Shown here: positions 28,869 through 38,356 of the stretch, piece after piece
How the letters are laid out: every line of letters starts with the position of its first letter
Numbering within the stretch: position 1 is the stretch's first letter
NCBI RefSeq assembly: GCF_001562415.1
Contig: NZ_LOEE01000003.1
Coordinates: 1 to 64,000, forward strand
Length of the DNA stretch: 64,000 nucleotides
Reading direction: 5' to 3'
Source: Thermotalea metallivorans
GTDB taxonomy: Bacteria; Bacillota; Clostridia; Peptostreptococcales; Thermotaleaceae
Made by a program: the position numbers and the translations under genes
The notes under the pieces: model-generated
Databases searched by the model: none
Told to the model about the DNA's origin: nothing
The model's input: only the letters and a program-made list of their open reading frames with translations

Positions 28869-28890
28869 GGCGGCAGAGATCAATGCCGCC
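28869..28890 (-). terminator. Terminator of the tetrapyrrole/cobalamin operon
   Basis: GGCGGCA / TGCCGCC stem with an 8-nt loop and GAATTTTTTTT following on the minus strand, 14 nt behind the hemL stop. Confidence 0.88.
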
Positions 28891-28903
28891 TGTTTCTGAT
28901 CTT

Positions 28904-30193
28904 TTATACAATTTTTTTCAATGCATGGTAACTGGCTTCAATGGTCCTTTCAATATCTTCTTTGCGATGGGCAGCAGAAACAAAAACTGCTTCAAATTGG
29001 GAGGGAGCCAGATAAATCCCCTGTTTCAGCATTTCTTCAAAGTAGATGCTGAATTTTTTCGTATCACTGGTCAGTGCTGTTTCATAATCCACCACCTCTT
29101 GCTCGGTAAAGAACATGCACAACATGGATCCAACCCTATTGAAGGAGGCCTTTATACCCAGCTTCGATACATTCTCCCGGAGTCCCTCCTCCAGCATCTT
29201 TGATTTTTCTTCCAATTCCCTGTAGATTTCCGGATGATTCCTTAAAATCTTCAAGGTTGTAAGGCCTGCCGTCATAGCCAGGGGATTTCCCGACAATGTC
29301 CCCGCTTGATAAATCGGACCTGCCGGGGACATATGGAACATGATGTCCCTTCTCCCCCCATAGGCACCTACAGGAAGCCCTCCCCCGATAATTTTGCCGA
29401 AACAAGTGATATCCGGTTTTATGCCATATAGGCCCTGGGCACCCTGGAAGGATACCCTGAAACCGGTCATTACCTCATCAAAAATCAACAGGGATTCATA
29501 TTTTACCGTGATATCCCGTAAAAAATTCATATACCATTGGGTGGCCGGTACAACTCCCATATTCCCTGCTACGGGTTCTATAATCACGGCTGCAATATCC
29601 TTTCCATAGACTTCAAATATTTTTTTCATGCCCTCTATGTCATTATACCGGGCTGTAATGGTATTTTTCGCGATATCTGCCGGTACTCCTGGACTATCGG
29701 GTACCCCGTGGGTTAAGGCTCCAGAACCTGCTTTGATCAGCAAACTGTCGGAGTGACCATGATAATTTCCTTCAAACTTTACGATCATATTTCTCCCCGT
29801 ATATCCCCTTGCCAGCCTCAAAGCACTCATGGTGGCCTCTGTACCGGAATTCACCATTCTCACCATTTCTACCGACGGCACCGCTTCACAGATCACCTTG
29901 GCAATTTCCGTTTCTATTGCTGTGGGAGCCCCATAGCTGGTACCCCTGTCCACGGCATCTTTGAGAGCCTCTGCTACCCTGGGATGGGCATGGCCAAGAA
30001 TTAGGGGGCCCCATGAGCCTACATAGTCAATATACTCATTGCCATCCACATCATACAACCGACAGCCTTCTCCCCTCTGAATAAAAGGCGGGTTTGTCGA
30101 AACAGAGCGAAAAGCCCTGACAGGACTGTTTACACCACCGGGAATGTATTTTTTTGCCTCTTCAAAAAGGGCCTTTGATTTAGACAAATTCAT
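28904..30193 (-). CDS. hemL: Glutamate-1-semialdehyde 2,1-aminomutase
   Basis: PLP-dependent enzyme that turns glutamate-1-semialdehyde into 5-aminolevulinate, 429 residues. The PLP lysine lies in [17 protein letters not shown], and the substrate-site [13 protein letters not shown] and [16 protein letters not shown] are present. It is the last gene of the operon and overlaps hemB by 14 nt; the ATG has AAAGGAGGAG in front. With hemA and hemB it gives the C5 route to porphobilinogen. Confidence 0.97.
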   Translation of the reverse strand: MNLSKSKALFEEAKKYIPGGVNSPVRAFRSVSTNPPFIQRGEGCRLYDVDGNEYIDYVGSWGPLILGHAHPRVAEALKDAVDRGTSYGAPTAIETEIAKVICEAVPSVEMVRMVNSGTEATMSALRLARGYTGRNMIVKFEGNYHGHSDSLLIKAGSGALTHGVPDSPGVPADIAKNTITARYNDIEGMKKIFEVYGKDIAAVIIEPVAGNMGVVPATQWYMNFLRDITVKYESLLIFDEVMTGFRVSFQGAQGLYGIKPDITCFGKIIGGGLPVGAYGGRRDIMFHMSPAGPIYQAGTLSGNPLAMTAGLTTLKILRNHPEIYRELEEKSKMLEEGLRENVSKLGIKASFNRVGSMLCMFFTEQEVVDYETALTSDTKKFSIYFEEMLKQGIYLAPSQFEAVFVSAAHRKEDIERTIEASYHALKKIV

Positions 30194-31169
30194 CGTACTC
30201 CTCCTTTAGCCATTTGGCTGCATCTTTCGCATAATATGTAATGATCAGATCCGCTCCTGCTCTCTTCATGGAAGTCAGCATTTCCAGAGCAGCGGCCCGT
30301 TCATCCAGGAGCCCTTTTGCTGCAGCCGCCTTCAGCATGGCATATTCGCCGCTTACATTGTAAACTGCCACGGGAACACGAAAGGCATCCTTTACCTTTC
30401 TCACCACATCCAAATACGACAAGGCCGGCTTTACCATAACAACATCTGCTCCTTCATCCAAATCCAACTCTACCTCCCTAAGGGCCTCGTCACTGTTGGC
30501 AGGATCCATTTGATAGGTTTTCCGGTCACCAAATTGGGGTGCCGAATCGGCTGCTGCCCGGAAAGGTCCATAGAATGCTGATGCATATTTGGCACTGTAG
30601 GACATGACAGACACCTCCGTAAAGCCGTTCTTATCCAAAATTTTTCTAATTGCCCCAATTCTGCCGTCCATCATGTCGGAGGGTGCAACCATATCAGCTC
30701 CCGCCAAAGCATGGGAGAGGGCAATTTGGGCGATGTACTTTACGGAAACATCATTGGCCACATATTCCTTTTCAATAATGCCGCAGTGCCCATGATCCGT
30801 ATATTGGCACATGCATACATCGGTAATGACAAAAATTTCCCTATGGATCCTCTTTATTTCTCTGATCGCCCTTTGCACAATCCCTTCCTCATGATAGGCT
30901 TCACTGCCACAGGAATCCTTTCGATGGGGAAGCCCGAAAAGAAGCACTGCCTTGATCCCCAGGGCTGCAATCTCCTTGATCTCTTGTCCCAGCATGTCCA
31001 CAGAATAATGATATTGATTGGGAAGACTGGGAATTTCCCGCTTGATCCCTTTTCCCTCCACCACAAACAGCGGATAGATGAAATCATTCACTGACAAGCT
31101 GGTTTCCCGCACTAGACTTCTGATGGCTTGATTTACTCTCAATCTTCTAGGCCTGTAAATGGGATCCAT
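30180..31169 (-). CDS. hemB: Porphobilinogen synthase
   Basis: 5-Aminolevulinate dehydratase, 329 residues, which condenses two 5-aminolevulinate molecules. It shows the zinc site [12 protein letters not shown], the [14 protein letters not shown] segment, and the Schiff-base lysine in [15 protein letters not shown] at 31169 follows AAAGGAGGGGG; the reading frame is open further upstream but overlaps hemD. It overlaps the cobA/hemD gene by 23 nt. Confidence 0.97.
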   Translation of the reverse strand: MDPIYRPRRLRVNQAIRSLVRETSLSVNDFIYPLFVVEGKGIKREIPSLPNQYHYSVDMLGQEIKEIAALGIKAVLLFGLPHRKDSCGSEAYHEEGIVQRAIREIKRIHREIFVITDVCMCQYTDHGHCGIIEKEYVANDVSVKYIAQIALSHALAGADMVAPSDMMDGRIGAIRKILDKNGFTEVSVMSYSAKYASAFYGPFRAAADSAPQFGDRKTYQMDPANSDEALREVELDLDEGADVVMVKPALSYLDVVRKVKDAFRVPVAVYNVSGEYAMLKAAAAKGLLDERAAALEMLTSMKRAGADLIITYYAKDAAKWLKEEYDEFV

Positions 31170-32733
31170 GGTCCCCCTCCTTTTCCCGATGAATAACAAA
31201 TAGTTCTTTTTGGGCCTGTACTTCATAATATTGGATGATGGCATGCACCAATCCGTCAATGGTATACTCATGGGCACGGATAGCAGCCTTCAATCCATGT
31301 TGTTCCAAGGTTTCTTCTGTAATGGGACCGATCACGGCAAGGGCTATGTTCTCCAACCATCCCTTGTTTTCCTCCCCCAAGATCTGAATAAAATTTTTTA
31401 CGGTAGAAGAACTGGTAAAAGTAATTGCATCCACCTTATTTTCCCTGAGTATTTCAAGCAATTTGTCCCGATCCTGTTCCGGCACGACCGTACGATACAC
31501 ATGAATATTATCCACACATGCACCCAATTTTTCCAACGCTTCCACTAGTACCTCCCTGGCAATATCCGCCCTGGGCAGCAAAATAGAATCCCCCGGCCGG
31601 ATTTTATCCTTCAAGCCTTCCACAATGGCCTCTGCCCTGTATTCTGCCGGCACAAACTCTATATTAAAACCCATATCCTCCAAAGCTTTGGCCGTAGCAG
31701 GACCGATGGCACACAGTTTTGCGCCATGGAGCAGCCTCACATCAAAATCCAATTTTCTCATACGATCAAAAAAAGCTTTCACACCGTTTACGCTCGTAAA
31801 AATGATCCAATCATATTTCTCTATCTGCCCAAAGGCTTTATCTATTTCATCGTAGGTTTCAGGTTTTTCAATTTTGATGGTAGGAAACTCAATGGCCTCC
31901 CCACCCAGCTCCTCTATTTTTTCCGACAGGGAGCTCGCCTGCTGTCTCGTCCTCGTAACCAGTATTTTTTTCCCGAACAAAGGCTTGTTCTCAAACCATT
32001 GCAGGGTCTCCGACAGATTTACCACCTCTCCTACCACAATAACGGCAGGGTTGGCAAAACCATTTTCCTTCACAAGATTGCTGATGTTAGAAAGGGTTCC
32101 TTTCAAAACCTTGTGATCGGAGGTGGTTCCTTTATAGATCACTGCCACAGGCCGATCCTTTCTCTGTCCGTGGTCCATAAGACTCGTACATATTTTTTCT
32201 ATATTGCGGACCCCCATGAGAAAAATCAAGGTTCCCTCCAACTTGGCAAGGATTTCATAATCAATGGCACTTTCTTCCTTTGACGGATCTTCATTGCCCG
32301 TGATAACATGGAAGGATGCACTTACATTGCGATGGGTAACGGGTATCCCTGCATAGGCGGGAACAGATACAGCAGAAGTAATGCCCGGTACAATTTCAAA
32401 GGGAATGCCATGCTTTGCCAATGCTTGGGCTTCTTCCCCTCCCCTTCCGAAGACAAAGGGATCTCCTCCCTTCAATCGGGCCACGATTTTCCCTTCCTTC
32501 GCCTTTTCTACCAACAACCGATTGATTTCCTCCTGGGCGTAGCTATGGCAATCGGGGGATTTTCCTACATAAATCCGCTCTGCATCCTCCCTTGCATAGC
32601 TTAACAGTTTCTCACTGGCCAGTCGATCGTAGAGGACTACATCCGCTTTTTGTATGCATTCCAATCCCTTCAGCGTAATCAATTTATAATCTCCCGGCCC
32701 TGCACCTATTAAAAATACCTTTCCCGCTTCCAT
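31147..32733 (-). CDS. cobA/hemD: Uroporphyrinogen-III methyltransferase / uroporphyrinogen-III synthase fusion
   Basis: Bifunctional protein of 528 residues. The N-terminal part (about 1-245) is a SUMT with VFLIGAGPGDYKLITLKG, ARLKGGDPFVFGRGGEEA and the VPGITSAVSVPAYAGIPVTHR loop. The C-terminal part (about 250-515) is HemD (VLVTRTRQQASSLSEKIEELG reads here as ILVTRTRQQ; later ITFTSSSTVKNF). It makes uroporphyrinogen III from hydroxymethylbilane and methylates it at C2 and C7 to precorrin-2. ATG at 32733 begins one base after the hemC stop. Such fusions are common in clostridia. Confidence 0.95.
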   Translation of the reverse strand: MEAGKVFLIGAGPGDYKLITLKGLECIQKADVVLYDRLASEKLLSYAREDAERIYVGKSPDCHSYAQEEINRLLVEKAKEGKIVARLKGGDPFVFGRGGEEAQALAKHGIPFEIVPGITSAVSVPAYAGIPVTHRNVSASFHVITGNEDPSKEESAIDYEILAKLEGTLIFLMGVRNIEKICTSLMDHGQRKDRPVAVIYKGTTSDHKVLKGTLSNISNLVKENGFANPAVIVVGEVVNLSETLQWFENKPLFGKKILVTRTRQQASSLSEKIEELGGEAIEFPTIKIEKPETYDEIDKAFGQIEKYDWIIFTSVNGVKAFFDRMRKLDFDVRLLHGAKLCAIGPATAKALEDMGFNIEFVPAEYRAEAIVEGLKDKIRPGDSILLPRADIAREVLVEALEKLGACVDNIHVYRTVVPEQDRDKLLEILRENKVDAITFTSSSTVKNFIQILGEENKGWLENIALAVIGPITEETLEQHGLKAAIRAHEYTIDGLVHAIIQYYEVQAQKELFVIHREKEGDHGSHLQA

Positions 32734-32734
32734 A

Positions 32735-33667
32735 TTATTCACCAGCCTCTATCTTTCTAAGTATTTCACGGGCACCTCTATCCAGGCTTTCCCTTGCCAT
32801 ATGGATGCCTAATTGTTCTCCTTCCCTGGGCTCCCATGTTTTTTTCAGTCTGATTTGATTTCTGCCGTCAGGGGATGAGACAACGGTCTCCATCATCAGT
32901 TTATCCCCTTCCATGCGTGCATATGCACCCATAGGTACATGACAGCCCCCCTTCAGTTCCCTCATAAAGCTTCTTTCTGCCTTTATACAGATTTCTACCG
33001 TTGGATTGTTGATTTCTTTAACGATGGCCGCCAAGTCTTCATCCTCCCTACGGATTTGAATTCCCAATGCTCCTTGTCCCACAGCCGGTATACAGAGATC
33101 CGTGGAAATATATTCCGTAATCCGTTCTTCCCAGCCCATCCGGAGCATACCGGCCGCCGCCAGAATGATGCCATCTAAATGGAGCTGTTTCATTTTTTCG
33201 ATCCTCGTGGCAATATTTCCCCGGATGGGCTCGATGACCAAATCCGGCCGAAAAGCCAGCAATTGTGCCGCTCTCCTTAAGCTGCTGGTTCCAATCTTTG
33301 CACCCTCAGGCAATGCAGCAAGTCCCTCTCCATTATTAGAAATGAATACATCCCGTATATCCTCCCGGTCTGTGATGGCACCAATCATCAACTGTTCCGT
33401 CATCTCCGTAGGCACATCCTTCATGCTGTGAACCGCCATATCAATTTCATGCTGCAGCAGGGCTGTTTCGATCTCCTTGACAAAAAGACCCTTGCCCCCG
33501 ATTTTGTTTAAGGTTTTATCCAGTATCCTATCCCCAATGGTTTTAATCTCCACCACTTCAAATTGGAGATGGGGAAATTTCTCTTTCAGCCCTTCGATGA
33601 CCCAATGGGTTTGCATCAAAGCAAGGGCACTGGCTCTGGAGCCGACGATAATCTTGTCCTTTTTCAT
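32735..33667 (-). CDS. hemC: Porphobilinogen deaminase
   Basis: Hydroxymethylbilane synthase, 310 residues. It opens with IIVGSRASALALMQTHWV, contains DMAVHSMKDVPTEM, and has the dipyrromethane-cofactor cysteine in GGCHVPMGAYA near residue 240. ATG at 33667 sits behind AAAGGTGG; a GTG three codons upstream is an alternative. Gene order siroheme-type dehydrogenase, hemC, cobA/hemD, hemB, hemL is the classic Firmicutes tetrapyrrole string. Confidence 0.97.
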   Translation of the reverse strand: MKKDKIIVGSRASALALMQTHWVIEGLKEKFPHLQFEVVEIKTIGDRILDKTLNKIGGKGLFVKEIETALLQHEIDMAVHSMKDVPTEMTEQLMIGAITDREDIRDVFISNNGEGLAALPEGAKIGTSSLRRAAQLLAFRPDLVIEPIRGNIATRIEKMKQLHLDGIILAAAGMLRMGWEERITEYISTDLCIPAVGQGALGIQIRREDEDLAAIVKEINNPTVEICIKAERSFMRELKGGCHVPMGAYARMEGDKLMMETVVSSPDGRNQIRLKKTWEPREGEQLGIHMARESLDRGAREILRKIEAGE

Positions 33668-33697
33668 CCTATCCACCTTTTCCTGTTCTGCGATTAT

Positions 33698-34351
33698 TCA
33701 ACGATCATTGCCGTTGGGTACCTGCAAAAAATGATCGATGATAAACTTTTTCAAATCTTGTATCTCTCCATTTTTGTATCGATCGAAAACATCACCATAG
33801 ACGATCTTTTCAAAGACGGCTCTCCTATGACGGATATCTTTCCATTCCGACAAAATCATTTTTCTCAGATCACCCATCACTTCCAAAAACACTGCATATT
33901 CCTCACCGTACATTTTTTCCAACTCTTCACGAATTTTTCTGGACAACATGGGGCTTTTTCCGTTGGTAGATACGGTGATGGTAAGGTCACCCCTTTGTAT
34001 GGCGGCAGGAACAATAAAATCACACATATCCGGCTTGTCTACCACATTGATCAATATTTCCTCTTGTCTTGCCTCCCGGAGACACAGGGCATTTACCTCA
34101 GGATCATCGGTAGCCACATAAACAAGATCATGGTCCTTCAAATCTCCCCACCGGTACTCCCTCTCTAAGACACGCACCAAGTTCTCATCTGCTAATTTTT
34201 TGATTCCCGCCGTCAACTGGGGGCTCACCACTGTAACTTTTGCCCCGCAGTCCAGCAGAGATCTTACTTTTCTCTCGGCTACCTTTCCGCCGCCGATGAC
34301 AGCACAAGGTTTTCCTTCAATATCCAACATGATGGGATAATACTTTTTCAT
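33698..34351 (-). CDS. Precorrin-2 dehydrogenase (siroheme synthase, Met8-type)
   Basis: NAD-dependent enzyme of 217 residues that oxidises precorrin-2 to sirohydrochlorin. The start YYPIMLDIEGKPCAVIGGGKVAERKVRSLL shows the Rossmann GGGxVA motif; ATDDPEVNALC and STNGKSPMLSRKIREELE are typical of Met8/CysG-N/SirC. Sirohydrochlorin is the substrate for CbiX, so the gene links the hem genes to the cobalt-early corrin route. It could also contribute to siroheme. It overlaps cbiJ by about 35 nt. Confidence 0.92.
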   Translation of the reverse strand: MKKYYPIMLDIEGKPCAVIGGGKVAERKVRSLLDCGAKVTVVSPQLTAGIKKLADENLVRVLEREYRWGDLKDHDLVYVATDDPEVNALCLREARQEEILINVVDKPDMCDFIVPAAIQRGDLTITVSTNGKSPMLSRKIREELEKMYGEEYAVFLEVMGDLRKMILSEWKDIRHRRAVFEKIVYGDVFDRYKNGEIQDLKKFIIDHFLQVPNGNDR

Positions 34352-35108
34352 ACAGTTCACTCACCTTATCCAACAGATCCGGTATATTTCCATAAATATT
34401 CCTATAATTTACGGGAGGCCGAGCAATCATGACAACAGATATTCCCGTTTCCCGGGCTGCCTCCAGTTTGTCTGGAGTTCCCCCTGCATCTCCGCTGTCC
34501 TTCGTCACCAATATCCTGATGTCGTATTTTTTAATCATTTCCACATTCATATCCTTGGAGAAGGGACCTTGCATGGCAATAATATTGGAAGCAGAAAATC
34601 CCAATCCTTCACATTTCCTGAGCACATCACTGGTTGGCAACACCCTGGCAAAGATTCTTTTTACATCGATCTTCTTTGTGAAAATCTCCAAAGTTTTGCT
34701 GCCCGTTGTCAATAAAATGTTGCCTTCTGTTCCTTGCAAATATTGGGCTGCTTCATCATAGTCTGATGTAAAATGCATCATTTCTTGATACTTTTCCATA
34801 TCCGTGCCGTTCCTTTGAAAACGCAGATAGGGAACATCCAAGGATTTGCATGCATCCATGGCATTTCTTGACACCTCTGCAGCATAGGGATGGGTTGCAT
34901 CAACCAATAATTTTATCCCCTGCTGCCGTAAAAAAACCTTCAATTCCTCCTGGTTGAGCCTTTGATGGCAGACTTGACATCCTTCTCTGCTTTCCACAAG
35001 GCCAGCACCATAGGCTGTAGCCGTTGAAACAACAACCGGATAACCCTTTGCCCCAAGGAGATCAATGATTCTCCTGCCATCCAGGGTCCCGCTCATCACC
35101 AGAATCAT
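34317..35108 (-). CDS. cbiJ: Cobalt-precorrin-6A reductase
   Basis: NADH/NADPH-dependent reductase of 263 residues. The N-terminal MILVMSGTLDGRRIIDLLGAKG and LVDATHPYAAEVSRNA are characteristic of CbiJ/CobK, and the C-terminal VTKDSGDAGGTPDKLEAARE is also conserved. The ATG overlaps the cbiH stop (ATGA). It reduces the macrocycle before CbiE/CbiT methylation. Confidence 0.94.
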   Translation of the reverse strand: MILVMSGTLDGRRIIDLLGAKGYPVVVSTATAYGAGLVESREGCQVCHQRLNQEELKVFLRQQGIKLLVDATHPYAAEVSRNAMDACKSLDVPYLRFQRNGTDMEKYQEMMHFTSDYDEAAQYLQGTEGNILLTTGSKTLEIFTKKIDVKRIFARVLPTSDVLRKCEGLGFSASNIIAMQGPFSKDMNVEMIKKYDIRILVTKDSGDAGGTPDKLEAARETGISVVMIARPPVNYRNIYGNIPDLLDKVSELYEKVLSHHVGY

Positions 35109-35845
35109 CGCTGATACCCTCTCGGTGTAATCATCTTGCCATTCTTTACATAGGTATGGGCATTTCCTATCACCACAACCGTCAACATGTCTATAGCATA
35201 ATCCAGCATATGCTCTAAATCCGTAATGATAACTTCCTCTCCCTGCCTCTTGGCATTTTTCACAATGCCTACGGGCGTATCTTTCCCCTTATACTTCATC
35301 ATAATTTCCCTGGCCTCTTCAATTTGATGCACCCGTCCCATACTCTTCGGGTTATATAGGGCCACAACGAAATCTCCCATAGCCGCACAGGTCAATCTTT
35401 TTTTGATGAGCTCCCAATCGGTGAGCAAATCACTGAGGGATATGACGGCAAAATCATGCATCATGGGTGCCCCCAGTACGGCAGAGGCAGCACTGGCAGC
35501 CGTAATTCCCGGGACAATCTCTATATCGATGTCTTCGTCTCTTTCATCCTTTATTTCCAACATGATGCCGGCCATACCATACACCCCCGCATCACCACTG
35601 CTGACGAGGGCTACCTTTTTTCCTTCGAGAGCCTTATCCAAGGTCAAATGGCAGCGCTCCACCTCTTTCCGCATGCCCGAATCAATGACTTCCTTGCCTG
35701 CCAGCAGATCCCTGATCAAATCAATATAGGTTTTATAGCCGATCACTACTTCCGCATCTTCTATGGCCCTTATGGCCCTCATGCTCATATACTCCCTGTT
35801 TCCGGGCCCAAGACCTACAACATATATCCTGCCCTTTTGTTCCAT
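35105..35845 (-). CDS. cbiH: Cobalt-precorrin-3 C17-methyltransferase
   Basis: SAM-dependent tetrapyrrole methyltransferase of 246 residues that methylates C17 and contracts the ring. It begins IYVVGLGPGNREYMSMRA and contains LVSSGDAGVYGMAG and VPGITAASAASAVLGAPMMHD, diagnostic for CbiH/CobJ. ATG at 35845 follows GAGGGGGAAG. It is separated from hemA by 173 nt that hold a dispersed repeat, the only long gap inside the operon. Confidence 0.95.
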   Translation of the reverse strand: MEQKGRIYVVGLGPGNREYMSMRAIRAIEDAEVVIGYKTYIDLIRDLLAGKEVIDSGMRKEVERCHLTLDKALEGKKVALVSSGDAGVYGMAGIMLEIKDERDEDIDIEIVPGITAASAASAVLGAPMMHDFAVISLSDLLTDWELIKKRLTCAAMGDFVVALYNPKSMGRVHQIEEAREIMMKYKGKDTPVGIVKNAKRQGEEVIITDLEHMLDYAIDMLTVVVIGNAHTYVKNGKMITPRGYQR

Positions 35846-35900
35846 CTTCTTCCCCCTCACTGTCTTTCCTACAGCATTTCTATCTTATATAACAACCCCA

Positions 35901-36012
35901 GAATCAAATTTATACAAAGGCTATATTTCTTTAAGGTAGTCTATAAATTTGCAACTTCAAAATTGAATTTGCTTTAAAAAGTTATCATCAGTCACCAGTA
36001 CTGGTAATTGTT
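35901..36012. repeat. Dispersed intergenic repeat, copy 3 (decayed)
   Basis: GAATCAAATTTATACAAAGG followed by CTATATTTCTTTAAGG (35901-35936) matches the core of copies 1 and 2. A second part (35949-36012) starts TTGCAACTTCAAAATTGAAT and ends CAGTCACCAGTACTGGTAAT with a short palindrome. This looks like two partial units in a row. It lies inside the cobalamin operon between hemA and cbiH. Confidence 0.6.
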
Positions 36013-36018
36013 TTTGTT

Positions 36019-37311
36019 TCATTTCTTGGAGGTCCAGGCTTTGCAGCCATACTGATTGATACCGAACAACTGACCGGCGATAGAGGCATACAATTCCCCT
36101 TGTCTGTCTTCCCCGGCCCTTTTTAAATTAAGCATGGGCTTTTTGATAAGCCTTTTGGCCAAACTTCTCATTACAATCTCAATCAACTGCCTATCCTTTT
36201 GTGAAGCGCTCTCCAACCGGCCCATCAAACTTTCCATTTCTTCCTGAAGAATTTCTTCACTGTATTGGATCAATCCTTCTATCACTGGAAAAACCGGCAG
36301 GCAGTGATACCAATTTTCAAATTGAATACAGGCCTCAATAATCATTGCTGCCGCATGCTTGGCTGCCTCCAGCCTTGATTCCATATTTTCCAGAGATACT
36401 TTTTTCAATTCGTCCAACTCATATAAAGATACTCCCTCCATTTTCCCTATCTCCGGATCCACATCCCTGGGTACGGCAATGTCGATAATACAGATTTGGT
36501 TCCCTCCTGCATAATATTTTTCAAATTCGCTTTTGCGCAATACATAATGGGGGGCACTGGTAGAGGTAATGATAATATCTGTCTGGGGAATCATTTTGTA
36601 TCGATCCTGAAAATCGATGACTCCCACTTCCCCATATCTTTTCGATAAGTCCACGGCATGCCCTTTGGTTCTATTGGTCACGCAGATTTCTCGAACCCCT
36701 TTGTAAATGAGATTTTCAATAACAATTCTACTCATTTTTCCTACGCCGATAACCATCACCCGTTTATCTGTCAGGTCTAAAAAGATTTGCTCTAAAAATT
36801 TTACGGCAATAGAACTAATGGATAAAGAATTTTGAGAAATGGCCGTTGTCCTTTTGATTTTTTTCGCAGTGGTTACCGCTTCCCTGTACAATTTATTCAA
36901 TATGGTTTTGGTGCATCCGTATGCTTTTGCATCCATGTGGGCCTGCCGTACCTGGCCTAAAATCTGATCCTCTCCCAATATGAGAGAGTCTAAGCCGGCA
37001 GCCAAATGATACACATGTTTTACAGCATCATCCGAAGCCTTTACAAAAATATGATCATGGAAGATTGCCTCATCCAGTTGAAAAAACTGTTGATAAAACC
37101 GGATGAGCTCCTTGGCTCCCTTGTCTGCATCCGTTACCACAGCAGTAATTTCACTGCGGTTGCAAGTAGAAAGAATGACTGCCTCTTTTACATAATGATT
37201 CTTCTTCAACAGGCCATAAGCCCTTTCCAAGTCACTTTTTGTAAAGGCCACTTTCTCCCGGATTTCTACAGGGGACTGTTTATAATTGATGCCTACCACA
37301 ATGATTTCCAT
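36019..37311 (-). CDS. hemA: Glutamyl-tRNA reductase
   Basis: NADPH-dependent reductase of glutamyl-tRNA to glutamate-1-semialdehyde, 430 residues. The catalytic cysteine is in STCNRSEI near residue 50, the tRNA-binding GLDSLILGEDQILGQVR and the Rossmann VMVIGVGKMSRIVIENL follow. Its start overlaps the end of cbiG by about 30 nt. Its placement between cbi genes puts the first committed tetrapyrrole step under the cobalamin riboswitch. Confidence 0.96.
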   Translation of the reverse strand: MEIIVVGINYKQSPVEIREKVAFTKSDLERAYGLLKKNHYVKEAVILSTCNRSEITAVVTDADKGAKELIRFYQQFFQLDEAIFHDHIFVKASDDAVKHVYHLAAGLDSLILGEDQILGQVRQAHMDAKAYGCTKTILNKLYREAVTTAKKIKRTTAISQNSLSISSIAVKFLEQIFLDLTDKRVMVIGVGKMSRIVIENLIYKGVREICVTNRTKGHAVDLSKRYGEVGVIDFQDRYKMIPQTDIIITSTSAPHYVLRKSEFEKYYAGGNQICIIDIAVPRDVDPEIGKMEGVSLYELDELKKVSLENMESRLEAAKHAAAMIIEACIQFENWYHCLPVFPVIEGLIQYSEEILQEEMESLMGRLESASQKDRQLIEIVMRSLAKRLIKKPMLNLKRAGEDRQGELYASIAGQLFGINQYGCKAWTSKK

Positions 37312-38356
37312 AGGGATTACCACCCTCTCTTAGTACTGCAATCGTAATGCCATTATGAATCGTCTTCCTCTGCAGCCAAATGCCTCCGCTGCTGGTCAGA
37401 AAAGCTGCCGGCTCACAAACGGAGCCAACACCAATGCTTTTTCTCACAAAATCCGATCCCTCAAATTCATCTTCCACGGCTTTCAATGCTTCCCTTGCTA
37501 CACTAACAAGGGGTACCCCCAGTGCTTGGGCTGCCTCCAAAAGCCCCGGTTCATCCTTTTTCACATCCACCGTTGCAATGTGCTTTATAGATGCCTCCGC
37601 AACACCTAAAGCATGGAGGGTATCCAGGATGGCATCCATAATTTCTTCCTTTGATTTTCCCCTTTTGCAACCGATCCCCAGGATAATATTTTTGGGCCTT
37701 AAAACAACATAATCCCAGGCAATCTTCGGATCTATTCTTTTCTCGGTAATATAAATCAATCCGGCAAATTTTTCCTGGACTGCCTGTTCCTCATCGATCA
37801 AAACCATATTTTCCGGCAAAGCCACCTCCACAGGAATATGGGAGATCATCCCTACCCTTTCGCCATTTACAATATGGGCCGTAACCCTTGTGGCATCTCT
37901 AAAATTTTCAATAGAGCAGTCCAATGCCATGGCCAAGGTATCGACGGCAATCTTTTCATTTACATCGGAGGCCGTGGTAATCACGGGATTTGCCCCGAGC
38001 AATTGGGCGATCTCCAAGGTATACCCATTAGCCCTGCCCATATGGCCCGATAAAAGACTAATTACATTTTTGCCTTTTTCATCTAAAACAATGACTGCCG
38101 GATCCCATTTTTTATCCTGAATATGGGGTGCGATGGTCCTTACCACAATTCCTGCCGCCATGATAAAGATGAGGCATTGATATTGATGAAAAATTTCGCC
38201 CACAAATTCCTTCATAGGCCCGTGAATCTTTTGGATTCCCCTGCCTTCGATTTCAAACTTCCTATGCACATACAGGACGCTGTCAGCCATCTCCCCGTGC
38301 AGTTTCAGTCCCAGCTGAAGTCCGCCCTTGGTAAGGGTGATGATGGCCTTATGCAT
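37280..38356 (-). CDS. cbiG: Cobalt-precorrin-5A hydrolase
   Basis: CbiG of 358 residues, which opens the delta-lactone and releases the two-carbon fragment as acetaldehyde. The N-terminal domain has FIMAAGIVVRTIAPHI and VISLLSGHMGRANGYTLEIA; the C-terminal domain has GIGCKRGKSKEEI and the IATVDVKKDEPGLLEAA segment. ATG at 38356, behind GGAGTGGAGG, overlaps cbiF by 8 nt. Confidence 0.94.
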   Translation of the reverse strand: MHKAIITLTKGGLQLGLKLHGEMADSVLYVHRKFEIEGRGIQKIHGPMKEFVGEIFHQYQCLIFIMAAGIVVRTIAPHIQDKKWDPAVIVLDEKGKNVISLLSGHMGRANGYTLEIAQLLGANPVITTASDVNEKIAVDTLAMALDCSIENFRDATRVTAHIVNGERVGMISHIPVEVALPENMVLIDEEQAVQEKFAGLIYITEKRIDPKIAWDYVVLRPKNIILGIGCKRGKSKEEIMDAILDTLHALGVAEASIKHIATVDVKKDEPGLLEAAQALGVPLVSVAREALKAVEDEFEGSDFVRKSIGVGSVCEPAAFLTSSGGIWLQRKTIHNGITIAVLREGGNPYGNHCGRHQL

